From Bacteroidales bacterium (GTDB lineage: Bacteria > Bacteroidota > Bacteroidia > Bacteroidales > Tenuifilaceae), in assembly GCA_020636845.1 (NCBI GenBank), contig JACJXD010000002.1, positions 372,001 to 436,000 of the forward strand: a stretch of 64,000 nt of DNA, given 5' to 3'. The position numbers were made by a program, and so were the translations under genes. This document shows, one piece after another, positions 9,201 to 18,028 of this stretch; position 1 is the first letter of the stretch; each line of letters begins with the position of its first letter. Below the pieces are notes generated by a model. It did not search any database, had not been told where the DNA came from, and saw only the letters and a program-made list of their open reading frames with translations.

Positions 9201-10874
9201 CTATTCCATCAATTTGCGATACTTTATGGTTTTGGGTTCTTCGTCACCAAGTCGTTTTCGCCTGTTTTCTTCGTATTCGGAGTATGACCCTTCGAAAAAG
9301 TAAACTTGCGAATTGCCTTCGAAAGCAAGAATATGAGTGGCAATTCGGTCGAGGAACCATCGGTCGTGCGAAACAACAACAGCGCATCCTGCAAAGTCGT
9401 CCAAGCCTTCTTCGAGTGCTCTTAGCGTGTTTACGTCGATGTCGTTTGTAGGCTCATCAAGCAAAATTACGTTTCCTTCTTCCTTTAATGCTAGTGCTAA
9501 ATGGAGCCTGTTTCGTTCACCGCCCGATAGCATTCCGCATTTCTTTTCTTGGTCGGCTCCGGTAAAGTTGAAACGGGCAACGTATGCACGGGCATTAATT
9601 TGGCGACCGCCGAGTATAATATTGTCAAGTCCTCCTGAAATTACTTCGAAGACCGTTTTTTCAGGATCAATAGCCTTGTGTTGCTGATCAACATAGGCTA
9701 TTTTTACGGTATCACCGATTTTAAACTCGCCCTTGTCGGCTTGCTCTTGTCCCATAATGAGCCTGAATAGCGTAGTCTTTCCTGCGCCATTTGGTCCAAT
9801 TACTCCCACAATGCCGTTGGGCGGTAAGTTGAAATTTAAATTTTCGAATAGGAGTTTATTGTCGTAAGCCTTGGCCACATCTTTTGCTTCAATAACCATA
9901 TTACCAAGTCGCGGGCCGTTGGGAATAAATATTTCCAACTTTTCTTCCTTTTGCTTTACATCTTCGTTAAGCAATTTATCGTATGCCGATAAACGGGCTC
10001 TAGATTTTGCATGACGGGCTTTAGGCGACATGCGTACCCATTCCAACTCACGCTCAAGAGTTTTTCGCCGCTTACTTTCTTGTTTTTCTTCTTGTGCTAA
10101 CCTTTGCGATTTTTGCTCTAACCACGACGAATAGTTTCCTTTCCAAGGAATTCCTTCGCCTCGGTCGAGTTCCAAAATCCATTCGGCAACATTATCCAGA
10201 AAATAGCGGTCGTGGGTTATGGCAATTACCGTTCCTTTATATTGTTGAAGGTGCATTTCGAGCCAGTCAACCGATTCTGCATCCAGATGGTTTGTAGGCT
10301 CATCAAGCAGCAAAACATCGGGTTCTTGTAGTAACAGCCTGCAAAGGGCAACTCTGCGTCGTTCTCCTCCCGATAAAACTTTTACCGAAGTTTCTCCAGC
10401 AGGGCAACGCAAGGCATCCATGGCACGTTTAAGCTTGGAGTCCAAATTCCAGGCATCGGCATGGTCTATTTTTTCAGTCAGCGTTCCCTGAAGTTCAATG
10501 AGCTTGTTCATCTCATTGTCGTCCATTGGCTCTGCAAACTTTGCGTTTACCTCTTCGTACTGTTTTAAAAGGTCAACAACCTCTTTTACTCCTTCTTCAA
10601 CAACTTCTTTAACCGTTTTATTTTCGTCGAGATGGGGATCTTGTTCCAAGTATCCAACGGTATAACCCGGCGAAAACACAACTTCACCTTCGTAGGATTT
10701 TTCGATACCTGCAATAATTTTTAGTAAGGTGGACTTTCCGGAGCCGTTTAATCCGATTATACCAATTTTAGCTCCGTAAAAAAAGGAGAGGTAAATGTTA
10801 TTTAGAACTTTTTTATGAGGGGGAAATGTTTTGCTTACCCCTACCATGGAAAAAATAATTTTTTCGTCGGCCAT
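9201..10874 (-). CDS. ettA: ABC-F energy-dependent translational throttle protein EttA
   Basis: 557 residues, the usual EttA length. Two ABC domains: Walker A GLNGSGKS and GPNGAGKT, signatures LSGGERRR and LSGGERNR, Walker B LLLDEPTNHLD and LLDEPTNDID. Between them are the basic linker (MSPKARHAKSRARLSAYDKL) and the inserted arm after the first Walker A. There are no membrane segments. EttA binds the ribosomal E site and gates the first steps of elongation by ATP/ADP ratio. Terminal residues (KTIKYRKLM) match the family. Confidence 0.95.
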   Translation of the reverse strand: MADEKIIFSMVGVSKTFPPHKKVLNNIYLSFFYGAKIGIIGLNGSGKSTLLKIIAGIEKSYEGEVVFSPGYTVGYLEQDPHLDENKTVKEVVEEGVKEVVDLLKQYEEVNAKFAEPMDDNEMNKLIELQGTLTEKIDHADAWNLDSKLKRAMDALRCPAGETSVKVLSGGERRRVALCRLLLQEPDVLLLDEPTNHLDAESVDWLEMHLQQYKGTVIAITHDRYFLDNVAEWILELDRGEGIPWKGNYSSWLEQKSQRLAQEEKQESKRRKTLERELEWVRMSPKARHAKSRARLSAYDKLLNEDVKQKEEKLEIFIPNGPRLGNMVIEAKDVAKAYDNKLLFENLNFNLPPNGIVGVIGPNGAGKTTLFRLIMGQEQADKGEFKIGDTVKIAYVDQQHKAIDPEKTVFEVISGGLDNIILGGRQINARAYVARFNFTGADQEKKCGMLSGGERNRLHLALALKEEGNVILLDEPTNDIDVNTLRALEEGLDDFAGCAVVVSHDRWFLDRIATHILAFEGNSQVYFFEGSYSEYEENRRKRLGDEEPKTIKYRKLME

Positions 10875-10895
10875 ACAGATATTTTTAGTCTTCTA

Positions 10896-10930
10896 CAAAA
10901 ATTCCGCTGACGAAAATGCCGACAGCGGAA
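10896..10930 (-). terminator. intrinsic terminator (minus strand) after the unknown secreted protein
   Basis: Arms TTCCGCTG / CAGCGGAA on the minus strand, 13-base loop, followed by AATTTTTG. It lies between the 10954-11799 gene and ettA. Confidence 0.75.
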
Positions 10931-10953
10931 CAGTATGATATTTTAAAAACAGG

Positions 10954-11799
10954 TTACTTATTTATTTTTTTGAAGTCTTTAGCGAGAAATCCGTCACCAT
11001 TCGATTTCGAAATGGTATGGGTGTCGTAATAGTACAATTGTCCGTCGGCTGCTCCAATTATCATTTTCCATACACGCCATTGTAACCGTCCGCCTTCAGG
11101 GCCAACTTTGTGTAAGAATACAACGTTCGGATTCTTTTCCTCTACAGCCTTTTGAATGTCCTCGGGGGTAACAACTTTTATGTTGTGCTTGTAATTTTTT
11201 CTGATATCGCTTAGCGATCTGGTTTCTTTATCCAAACTCGATTCGGTTACCCACAATTCCTTGTTCTTTATTTCCGAGGAATTTTTGTTATAAAAGTTAA
11301 ATGCGTCTTTTTTTATCAACTTAGAATCTTGATTAATATCGTTTATATACTTCTGGATAAAAAGAATTAATCCTTCAAGTTTATAGTTATAGCTGTCTTC
11401 CGATACGTCTTTGTAGCTCAATGGAACAGAGCAAATATCGGGCATGTCGGTAATCTTTTTTACAGCAGCACCCATCGAAACGCTGAGAAAGTTATATATA
11501 GGAGCAACTTTATCGTTATCGAAGCGCATTTGTATAAGAACTAAGAACGATTTGTCAATATCCTTACGCATATCTTCGAATTGTTTAGCCGAAATAAATT
11601 CGTAAGAGGTAATTTTCCATGAACGTTCAACCGCGTCGCGAATTTCCATGTTATATGTCGAGGTCGGATTTTCTTCCAACACAACATAGGTTTTCGATTT
11701 TAAGAACTCTTGTACATCTTCAGGTCTAACCAAGTTGCGCTGCGCATAACTTGCAGTTGCACAAATGGCTACGGCAAAAAGTACTATAAACTTTTTCAT
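10954..11799 (-). CDS. secreted protein of unknown function
   Basis: 281 residues with a clear signal peptide ending in SYAQ. No domain recognised. Two segments resemble each other: residues about 23-50 (RPEDVQEFLKSKTYVVLEE) and about 216-236 (TPEDIQKAVEEKNPNVVFL), so it may have arisen by duplication. The C-terminal part (WRVWKMIIGAADGQLYYYDTH) reads like a beta-rich domain. It is probably periplasmic. It is followed by its own terminator, so it is likely transcribed alone from a promoter in the large gap on its 5' side. Confidence 0.75.
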   Translation of the reverse strand: MKKFIVLFAVAICATASYAQRNLVRPEDVQEFLKSKTYVVLEENPTSTYNMEIRDAVERSWKITSYEFISAKQFEDMRKDIDKSFLVLIQMRFDNDKVAPIYNFLSVSMGAAVKKITDMPDICSVPLSYKDVSEDSYNYKLEGLILFIQKYINDINQDSKLIKKDAFNFYNKNSSEIKNKELWVTESSLDKETRSLSDIRKNYKHNIKVVTPEDIQKAVEEKNPNVVFLHKVGPEGGRLQWRVWKMIIGAADGQLYYYDTHTISKSNGDGFLAKDFKKINK

Positions 11800-12099
11800 A
11801 TTGATAAATTTTATAAGTAATTATTTTTTATCGAGTTTAAAGGTAAAAATGACTAACACAAATTTACAACCTTTTTTCAAAATAATTATTTAGTTTGCTT
11901 CAACCTGAAAACCATTTGTAAAGTTTGCATTTATTTTAGAAGGATAGCAAGTGTTAAAATTTTCTTTAGTTAATTCCCGAGAAGCAGGTACTTACAATAC
12001 GTAATATGTTTTATATTTGCCAAAGGTGGATTTTAGGTTGCTTCTTGATTGTAACCGTGGTGGAGTTGTTTTCCCTTATGGCTATTAAATTTAAAACTG
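11800..12099. promoter_or_regulatory. 300-base divergent intergenic region
   Basis: No gene is visible. On the minus strand a TTG (11870-11868), a 22-base spacer and TACCTTTA (11845-11838) resemble a Bacteroidota promoter for the secreted-protein gene. On the plus strand TATATTTG (12012-12019) fits the -7 consensus ahead of the olsF gene, but I see no -33 TTG at the right distance. Confidence 0.4.
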
Positions 12100-13932
12100 A
12101 TGAGCAAAAAAATTGTTGATGTTGAAGAAATTAAAAAGGGTTTAAACTTAGGGCCAATTGTTGGCGATGGTTTAGCTAGGCTTATAATGTATGTATTACG
12201 CTTCAACAAGATTAATAAGAAGTATGCTGAAGTTTCGGAATTGCAGGGACTAGACTTTCTTAAAGCCAGCTTGGATGTATTGGAAGTTAAGCACGAGGTT
12301 ATTCCTGAGGAGTTGAAACGTTTACCGCAAAACGGGCCGTTTATAACGGTGTCAAATCACCCGTTTGGAGGAGTAGATGGCATGATTTTGCTTAAACTTA
12401 TGCTGGAAACCGGAAAGGACGACATTAAAATTCTTTCTAACTTTCTAATTAAGAAGGTTCCGCAAATAGGGAAATATGTTATTGCCGTTGATCCTTTTGA
12501 AGGGGGAAGTCACCGAGGTTCTAACGTAGTCGGGCTTAAAATGGCATATCAGCAGCTGGAAGCAGGAAAACCTTTAGGCCTTTTCCCTGCCGGTGAAGTT
12601 TCGACGTATTACGATAACATCGACGAATCGCGTGTTGCCGATAAGCATTGGCAACTTTCTATGATAAAGTTTATAAAAAATGCTAAGGTGCCTGTTGTTC
12701 CTATTTATTTTCAAGGGGAGAATAGCAGGCTTTTCCATTTACTTGGTTTAATTCATCCTTTGTTGAGAACGGCAAAGTTACCTTCGGAGTTACTGAATAA
12801 GAAAAATCAAACTATTCGTGTCCGTATCGGATATCCTATAAGTGTTAAAGAACAGGAAACTTTTACCGACATTGAAAAGTATGGCAGGTTTTTAAGGTTG
12901 AAAACATACGCACTGGGTTCTTCGTTGGACGTCGATAAGTTTTTCAATTACAAGTTAAAAGCAGAACCGGAGCCAGAGCCTATAATACCACCGGTTCCAC
13001 AGGAGGTTATAGAGACCGAAGTTGGAAAACTTATTGAAAATTACCTGTTGTTCCGCAGCAAGAATTATGCAGTAGTTTGTGCGCCTTCGGTAGAAATGCC
13101 TAATCTCATGACCGAAATTGGCAGGTTGCGTGAGTTAACGTTTAGAGGTGTGGGAGAGGGAACAAACCGTAAAATTGATGTTGATGAATTTGACCTGTAC
13201 TTTTGGCAACTGTTTATTTGGGACGAGGACGAAAAGCGCATAGTTGGTGCATATCGTGCTGGCAAAGGAAAGGAAATTGTCGAGCGTTTTGGGGTAAATG
13301 GATTTTATATTCAATCGTTGTTTAAAATAGACAAACGGTTTTTGCCTGTTTTAGAGCAGTGTATCGAGTTGGGACGCTCCTTTGTTGTTCCCGATTATCA
13401 GCGGAAACCATTGCCCTTATTCTTGTTGTGGAAAGGAATATTGTACTTTTTAATTAAGAATCCGGAATACAGGTATTTAATCGGGCCGGTTAGTATATCC
13501 AATCGTTTTTCGGATTTTTCTAAGGGGGTGATAATTAGTTTTATGAAGTCGAATTATTTCGATCATAATTTTGCCAGATTTATAAAGTCGCGCAATAAAT
13601 TTAATATCCCCATTAACGAAGAAGATTTCAACATCATTTTCGATAATTCCAACGATTTAGCAAAACTCGATAAGTTTATCCAGGAGGTTGAACCTTTTGA
13701 CTACAGAATGCCGGTGTTGCTTAAAAAGTACGTTAAGTTAAACGGGAAAATTATAGGATTTAACGTTGATCCTAAGTTTAATAATTCGCTCGATGGACTG
13801 CTTATTCTCGATTTATTCCGAGTTCCAGTTGAAACCATTACATCTCTTTCAAAGGAAATAAATGATAAGTCTATATTGGAAAGGTTTAGCCTGACAGATT
13901 ACACTTTTGAGGATCAGGAAGCGGAAGAGTAA
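12100..13932 (+). CDS. olsF: OlsF-type bifunctional ornithine lipid synthase (PlsC + GNAT acyltransferase)
   Basis: 610 residues. The N-terminal half is a lysophospholipid acyltransferase domain: NHPFGGVDG (about 85-93) is the catalytic H-x4-D motif and LFPAGEVS (about 161-168) the substrate motif. The C-terminal half (about 310-600) resembles the OlsB N-acyltransferase (GNAT fold): RLRELTFRGVGEGTNRKID and DLYFWQLFIWD. This two-domain order is that of OlsF, which acylates ornithine and then the resulting lyso-lipid, giving phosphorus-free ornithine lipids. It could act on glycine or another head group. No transmembrane helix is evident, so it is probably membrane-associated on the cytoplasmic side. 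Confidence 0.82.
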   Translation: MSKKIVDVEEIKKGLNLGPIVGDGLARLIMYVLRFNKINKKYAEVSELQGLDFLKASLDVLEVKHEVIPEELKRLPQNGPFITVSNHPFGGVDGMILLKLMLETGKDDIKILSNFLIKKVPQIGKYVIAVDPFEGGSHRGSNVVGLKMAYQQLEAGKPLGLFPAGEVSTYYDNIDESRVADKHWQLSMIKFIKNAKVPVVPIYFQGENSRLFHLLGLIHPLLRTAKLPSELLNKKNQTIRVRIGYPISVKEQETFTDIEKYGRFLRLKTYALGSSLDVDKFFNYKLKAEPEPEPIIPPVPQEVIETEVGKLIENYLLFRSKNYAVVCAPSVEMPNLMTEIGRLRELTFRGVGEGTNRKIDVDEFDLYFWQLFIWDEDEKRIVGAYRAGKGKEIVERFGVNGFYIQSLFKIDKRFLPVLEQCIELGRSFVVPDYQRKPLPLFLLWKGILYFLIKNPEYRYLIGPVSISNRFSDFSKGVIISFMKSNYFDHNFARFIKSRNKFNIPINEEDFNIIFDNSNDLAKLDKFIQEVEPFDYRMPVLLKKYVKLNGKIIGFNVDPKFNNSLDGLLILDLFRVPVETITSLSKEINDKSILERFSLTDYTFEDQEAEE

Positions 13933-13949
13933 AAAGAAAGGAAAAGAGG

Positions 13950-13979
13950 AAAGCGGTAATTTTTATTACCGCTTTTTTT
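13950..13979 (+). terminator. intrinsic terminator after olsF
   Basis: Eleven-base perfect arms AAAGCGGTAAT / ATTACCGCTTT, TTTT loop, then seven T. Confidence 0.92.
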
Positions 13980-14166
13980 GCAACTGTTTTTTAGAAAAAA
14001 AAGTTTGAAATTATAAGAGTTTACGATACGTTTAAATTATTTCGAGAATAGTTCCCATTTTAAAAACAAATATTTGCGAAAATCGTAAATTCAAAATAGA
14101 AAAAATAAAATTCCTGTTTAAACCTTTCTTATTAACAATTTTCCAATGTTCATAAAACTAATTTCA

Positions 14167-15393
14167 ATGAGAAATTTAATTTACATAGTTACAAGCGCGC
14201 TTGTAGTAGTTGCTTGTTCAAATGGAAGTACAAATAAAGAGGCAGACTGGGTTGAAAAGGCAAAGGAGTTGCATGCAAAAATTGTTACAATAGATACGCA
14301 CAACGATACACCTTTGAATTTTCTTCGCGACGGCTTCGATTTTAGCGGGGAACATAATACAGCCATAGGAAGTAAGGTAGATTTAGCGAAAATGAAAGAG
14401 GGAATGCTCGATGCTGCATTTTTTGCTGTTTTTATTGGGCAGCACGAGTGTACTCCGGAAAAGTATGCCGAGGTTAATGCAAAGGCGTTGAGTATTTTTA
14501 ATGCGATTCATCAAACTATAGATAAATATCCCGGTATGGCGGCTATAGCGACACAACCCGACGATGTTTACCAGTTGAAAAAAGAAGGGAAACGTGCTAT
14601 TTACATAGGTGTGGAAAATGGGTATCCAATTGGAGAAGATTTATCACAGTTGAAAGTTTTTTACGATTTAGGAGCACGTTACGTAACGTTGTGCCATACT
14701 CGTAACAATCAGATTTGCGATTCGTCAACCGATCCCGATGGTCCACAATACAATGGACTAAGCGATTTTGGTAAAAAGGTTGTTGCCGAAATGAATAGGT
14801 TAGGAATGATGGTGGACGTTTCACACATATCCGACAAATCTTTTTTTGATGTTCTTAGCCTATCAAAGGCTCCTGTAATAGCATCGCATAGTTGCGCAAG
14901 GGCAATATGCGACAATCCACGAAATCTTACCGATTCTATGTTAAGGGCTATTGCAAAAAAAGGAGGTGTGGTACAAATGTGCATACTAAGCGATTATGTA
15001 AAAAAGGGCGAACGCAATCCTGCTCGCGATAGCGCTTATCATGCTTTAAGGGAAAAGTATAATAATTTTCAGGGATTAACTCCGGAACAGGATAAACAAT
15101 CTACAGCCGATTGGTTTGCGCTGGAAGCGAAATTTCCCCGGAAGTTGGCAACCGTTTCCGATGTTGTCGATCATATCGATCATATGGTAAAAGTAATGGG
15201 AATCGATCATGTTGGTATTGGAACCGATTTCGATGGCGGTGGAGGAGTTGAGGGGTGTAAGGATGCTTCGCAGATGTACAACATTACAGCGGAGTTGCTA
15301 AAGCGAGGTTATTCCGAAAGAGATATTCGTAAAATTTGGGGCGAAAACTTTTTAAGAGTTTTCAGAGAAGTTATAAGTAAAGCAGAAAAATAG
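14167..15393 (+). CDS. membrane dipeptidase (peptidase family M19), lipoprotein
   Basis: 408 residues from the ATG at 14167, which starts directly with the signal peptide; the lipobox is VVVAC. Zinc ligands of the renal-dipeptidase family are visible: DTHNDTP (H-x-D, about 42-48), the bridging Glu in GVENGYPIG, DVSHISD, IASHSCARAI, and the C-terminal Asp in HVGIGTDFDGG. It hydrolyses dipeptides, including those with a D-residue at the second position, in the periplasm or on the outer membrane. It stands alone between two terminators. Confidence 0.93.
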   Translation: MRNLIYIVTSALVVVACSNGSTNKEADWVEKAKELHAKIVTIDTHNDTPLNFLRDGFDFSGEHNTAIGSKVDLAKMKEGMLDAAFFAVFIGQHECTPEKYAEVNAKALSIFNAIHQTIDKYPGMAAIATQPDDVYQLKKEGKRAIYIGVENGYPIGEDLSQLKVFYDLGARYVTLCHTRNNQICDSSTDPDGPQYNGLSDFGKKVVAEMNRLGMMVDVSHISDKSFFDVLSLSKAPVIASHSCARAICDNPRNLTDSMLRAIAKKGGVVQMCILSDYVKKGERNPARDSAYHALREKYNNFQGLTPEQDKQSTADWFALEAKFPRKLATVSDVVDHIDHMVKVMGIDHVGIGTDFDGGGGVEGCKDASQMYNITAELLKRGYSERDIRKIWGENFLRVFREVISKAEK

Positions 15394-15414
15394 TTTTTTA
15401 GGTATGTTTCAGTT

Positions 15415-15445
15415 AAAGGGTTGAGGTTTTCCATCAACCCTTTTT
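15415..15445 (+). terminator. intrinsic terminator after the dipeptidase
   Basis: Arms AAAGGGTTGA / TCAACCCTTT around a 9-base loop, followed by T residues. Confidence 0.9.
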
Positions 15446-15481
15446 CCGTTCGTCAAAAAAAGTTAATGTGGATTTAGTTCT

Positions 15482-15520
15482 ATATGCCATAAAATTAGCC
15501 TGATAAGGTAAGTGGCATAT
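15482..15520. repeat. inverted repeat upstream of engB
   Basis: Perfect 8-base arms ATATGCCA / TGGCATAT separated by 23 bases, in a 246-base intergenic region. No T-run follows. It lies about 40 bases upstream of the engB -33 element; function unknown. Confidence 0.35.
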
Positions 15521-15561
15521 TAATTGTTTGTGTGTGACAATCAGAAAGTTATTGGTGTAAT

Positions 15562-15594
15562 TTTGTTTTTTTTCAGTTTCACGTTGTATATTTG
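15562..15594 (+). promoter_or_regulatory. Bacteroidota-type promoter of engB
   Basis: TTTG (15562-15565), 21-base spacer, TATATTTG (15587-15594), matching the TTTG-N19-21-TAnnTTTG consensus. The start codon is 46 bases further on. Confidence 0.7.
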
Positions 15595-15640
15595 AAGTGG
15601 AATCTGGGACAAAATTTTTTCTAACTAAAATTTCAATGCT

Positions 15641-16273
15641 ATGGTAATACGTAGTGCTAAGTTTGTGGCTAGTTACCCTAACGTAGATAAATGCCCGAAA
15701 TCAGAATTGCCGGAATTTGCATTTATTGGCCGTTCTAATGTTGGCAAATCTTCCTTAATAAACATGCTTACCTGTACAAAAACTTTAGCCAAAGTTTCAC
15801 AAACGCCGGGGAAAACGCAACTTATTAATTATTACTTAATTAATAATAATTGGCATTTGGTTGATTTACCAGGTTATGGTTATGCAAAGGTTTCAAAATC
15901 TAATAGGAAAGCCTTTTCCGAAATTATTTCCAACTACATTCAGAAAAGAGAAACACTTACAATGCTTTTTGTGTTAATCGATTCTAGGCTGGAACCTCAG
16001 TCCATCGATATGGATTTTGTTAATTGGCTTGGTGTTAACGGAATTCCTTTTAGTTTGATATTTACCAAAACCGATAAGGTTTCCGGGTCGATATTAAATG
16101 AAAATATCGAAGCCTTTAAGCAGGAAATGCTTAAAACATGGGAAGAAATTCCACCAATATTTACTTCATCGGTAATCACAAGAACTGGTAGAGAGGACAT
16201 TTTAAACTATATAGAGGAGGTTTGCGAAAATTTTAATGTAAACCTGTTAATTGATGCAGAACAGGTTTGCTAA
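15641..16273 (+). CDS. engB: ribosome biogenesis GTPase YsxC/EngB
   Basis: 210 residues. GTPase motifs in order: G1 GRSNVGKSS (about 30-38), G2 region SQTPGKTQ, G3 DLPGYGYA, G4 TKTDKV and a G5-like TSSV. This is the single-domain EngB/YihA/YsxC family, an essential factor in assembling the large ribosomal subunit. Its length matches the family. The gene has its own promoter; prs follows after 42 bases. Confidence 0.95.
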   Translation: MVIRSAKFVASYPNVDKCPKSELPEFAFIGRSNVGKSSLINMLTCTKTLAKVSQTPGKTQLINYYLINNNWHLVDLPGYGYAKVSKSNRKAFSEIISNYIQKRETLTMLFVLIDSRLEPQSIDMDFVNWLGVNGIPFSLIFTKTDKVSGSILNENIEAFKQEMLKTWEEIPPIFTSSVITRTGREDILNYIEEVCENFNVNLLIDAEQVC

Positions 16274-16315
16274 ATTTTGTATTTTTGTGGGCATTAACAG
16301 GAAAAATCTCCTAAA

Positions 16316-17260
16316 ATGCACAGCAAACACCAAATAAAATTCTTTACCGGACGCGGGTCACGTTATCTATCCGAAAAAATTGCCACGGAGTTTGGCACTA
16401 CCCTAGGAAAATCGAATGTAACCGTTTTTAGCGATGGCGAATTTCAGCCTTCGTTCGACGAATCGGTTAGGGGATGTACAGTATTTATTATTCAATCGAC
16501 ATTTCCTCCTGTCGATAATCTATTTGAGTTGCTATTGATGATTGATGCGGCTCATAGGGCTTCTGCTTATAAAGTAGTGGCAGTTATGCCATATTTTGGC
16601 TGGGCTCGACAAGACAGAAAGGACAAACCAAGAGTGGCTATTGGAGCCAAACTTGTTGCTAACATGCTTAAGGCTTCTGGTGTCGATAGGGTTGTAACTA
16701 TGGATTTACATGCCGATCAAATTCAGGGATTTTTCGATGTTCCTGTTGATCATTTGTATGCTTCATCTATTTTTGTACCTTACATCAAAAGTTTAAATTT
16801 GGAAAACGTTGCCATTGCCGCTCCCGATATGGGCGGAGCTAAACGGGCAAATGCCTACAGCCGTTTTTTAAAATCTTCGTTGGTAGTTTGTCATAAAAAT
16901 CGCGAAAAAGCCAATCAGGTTGGAGAAATGACTGTCATTGGAAATGTTAAAGATAAGCACGTTGTTATTTTAGACGATATGGTCGATACGGCGGGAACTC
17001 TCACTATGGCAGCCGATTTAATGATGGAGAAAGGTGCTTTATCGGTTAGGGCCTTTGCAACTCACCCTGTTCTTTCCGGTTCGGCATACGAGCGTATTCG
17101 CGATTCCAAAATTACCGAATTGGTTGTTACCGATACTATTCCCTTAAAGGCTGATAGGGATACCTCGAAAATTAAAGTTTTATCGGTTGCCAGCCTTTTT
17201 GCCGACGTAATTGATAAAGTGTATAACTATCAGTCGATTAGTGAAAAATTTATTGTGTAA
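16316..17260 (+). CDS. prs: ribose-phosphate pyrophosphokinase
   Basis: 314 residues. It makes PRPP from ribose-5-phosphate and ATP for purine, pyrimidine, NAD, His and Trp synthesis. Motifs: FSDGEFQPSF, the ATP-loop area PYFGWARQDRKDKPR, MDLHADQIQGFFDVP and the PRPP loop DDMVDTAGT (about 220-228). Class I length. TATTTTTG at 16280-16287 may be part of a promoter, but no -33 element is at the right spacing, so it may be co-transcribed with engB. Confidence 0.96.
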   Translation: MHSKHQIKFFTGRGSRYLSEKIATEFGTTLGKSNVTVFSDGEFQPSFDESVRGCTVFIIQSTFPPVDNLFELLLMIDAAHRASAYKVVAVMPYFGWARQDRKDKPRVAIGAKLVANMLKASGVDRVVTMDLHADQIQGFFDVPVDHLYASSIFVPYIKSLNLENVAIAAPDMGGAKRANAYSRFLKSSLVVCHKNREKANQVGEMTVIGNVKDKHVVILDDMVDTAGTLTMAADLMMEKGALSVRAFATHPVLSGSAYERIRDSKITELVVTDTIPLKADRDTSKIKVLSVASLFADVIDKVYNYQSISEKFIV

Positions 17261-17262
17261 TT

Positions 17263-17293
17263 TTTGCAAAGTTTTTTAAGTTAATTACCTTTG
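17263..17293 (+). promoter_or_regulatory. Bacteroidota-type promoter of rplY
   Basis: TTTG (17263-17266), 19-base spacer, TACCTTTG (17286-17293), a full match to the phylum consensus. It starts 3 bases after the prs stop and about 103 bases before the rplY start, leaving a long leader. Confidence 0.78.
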
Positions 17294-17299
17294 CAACCC

Positions 17300-17395
17300 A
17301 AAATTGCCCTCAATTATGGCGCGATGGGGGGTTGAATATTGAATGAGGGTCAACTCTGAGTAGCGTCGATTATTAACATACAAATTACAGTTAAA
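17300..17395 (+). promoter_or_regulatory. structured 5' leader of rplY, possible autoregulatory element
   Basis: About 95 transcribed, untranslated bases. An upstream CCCTCAATT (from 17307) can pair with AATGAGGG (17342-17349), with flanking TTG/CAA extending the stem and a G-rich loop holding GATGGGGGG. Leaders of this size often let a ribosomal protein repress its own mRNA. No known riboswitch was recognised. Confidence 0.35.
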
Positions 17396-18016
17396 ATGAA
17401 AACAGTAGAATTAAGTGCTGTGGTTAGAACCGAAACAGGTAAAAAAGCCGCTCGCAGCGCTCGTAAATCGGAACTCATTCCTGCCAACATTTACGGTGGC
17501 GATAAAAATCAAATGGTTGCTGTCGGAGCAAAGGAATTTGGTAAAATTATTAATAGCCATCATGTTTACACCGTTAAACTTAACATTGATGGTAAGTTTG
17601 TTGATACCATTATTAAAGAGGTACAGTTTCATCCGGTAACCGACAAGGTTTTACATGTTGATTTTTTGGAAGTAACCGATAAGAAAAAAGTAACTGTTGC
17701 TTTACCTATTAACCTTTTTGGACATGCCGAAGGTGTTAAGCAAGGTGGTAAACTTTTACAGGTTGTTCGTAAAGTTAGAGTTCATGGTTTTGTAAAGGAT
17801 ATGCCAGAAAGTATTGACATTGACGTTACAAGTTTAACGCTTGGTAAGAGCATTATGGTTAGCGATTTGTCGTTAGACAAGTTAACTGTTGCTGAAAGTG
17901 GTAGTTTGGTTATTGCTACAGTTAAGGTAACCCGTGTAACTCGTGATGCTAAACCAGCCGAAGAAGCAGCTGCAAGTACAGGCGCTGCAGCAACAGGAAC
18001 TGCTACTGAAGCATAA
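17396..18016 (+). CDS. rplY: 50S ribosomal protein L25/Ctc
   Basis: 206 residues: an N-terminal L25 5S-rRNA-binding domain (about 1-95, with RTETGKKAARSARKSELIPANIYGG in parts and FVDTIIKEVQFHPVTDKVLHVDF in parts) and a C-terminal beta domain of the long Ctc form (about 100-185). It ends in an Ala/Thr-rich tail of about 20 residues. It binds 5S rRNA in the large subunit; Ctc forms are linked to stress. pth follows after 12 bases, as in many bacteria. Confidence 0.95.
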   Translation: MKTVELSAVVRTETGKKAARSARKSELIPANIYGGDKNQMVAVGAKEFGKIINSHHVYTVKLNIDGKFVDTIIKEVQFHPVTDKVLHVDFLEVTDKKKVTVALPINLFGHAEGVKQGGKLLQVVRKVRVHGFVKDMPESIDIDVTSLTLGKSIMVSDLSLDKLTVAESGSLVIATVKVTRVTRDAKPAEEAAASTGAAATGTATEA

Positions 18017-18028
18017 TATTAATAATTT

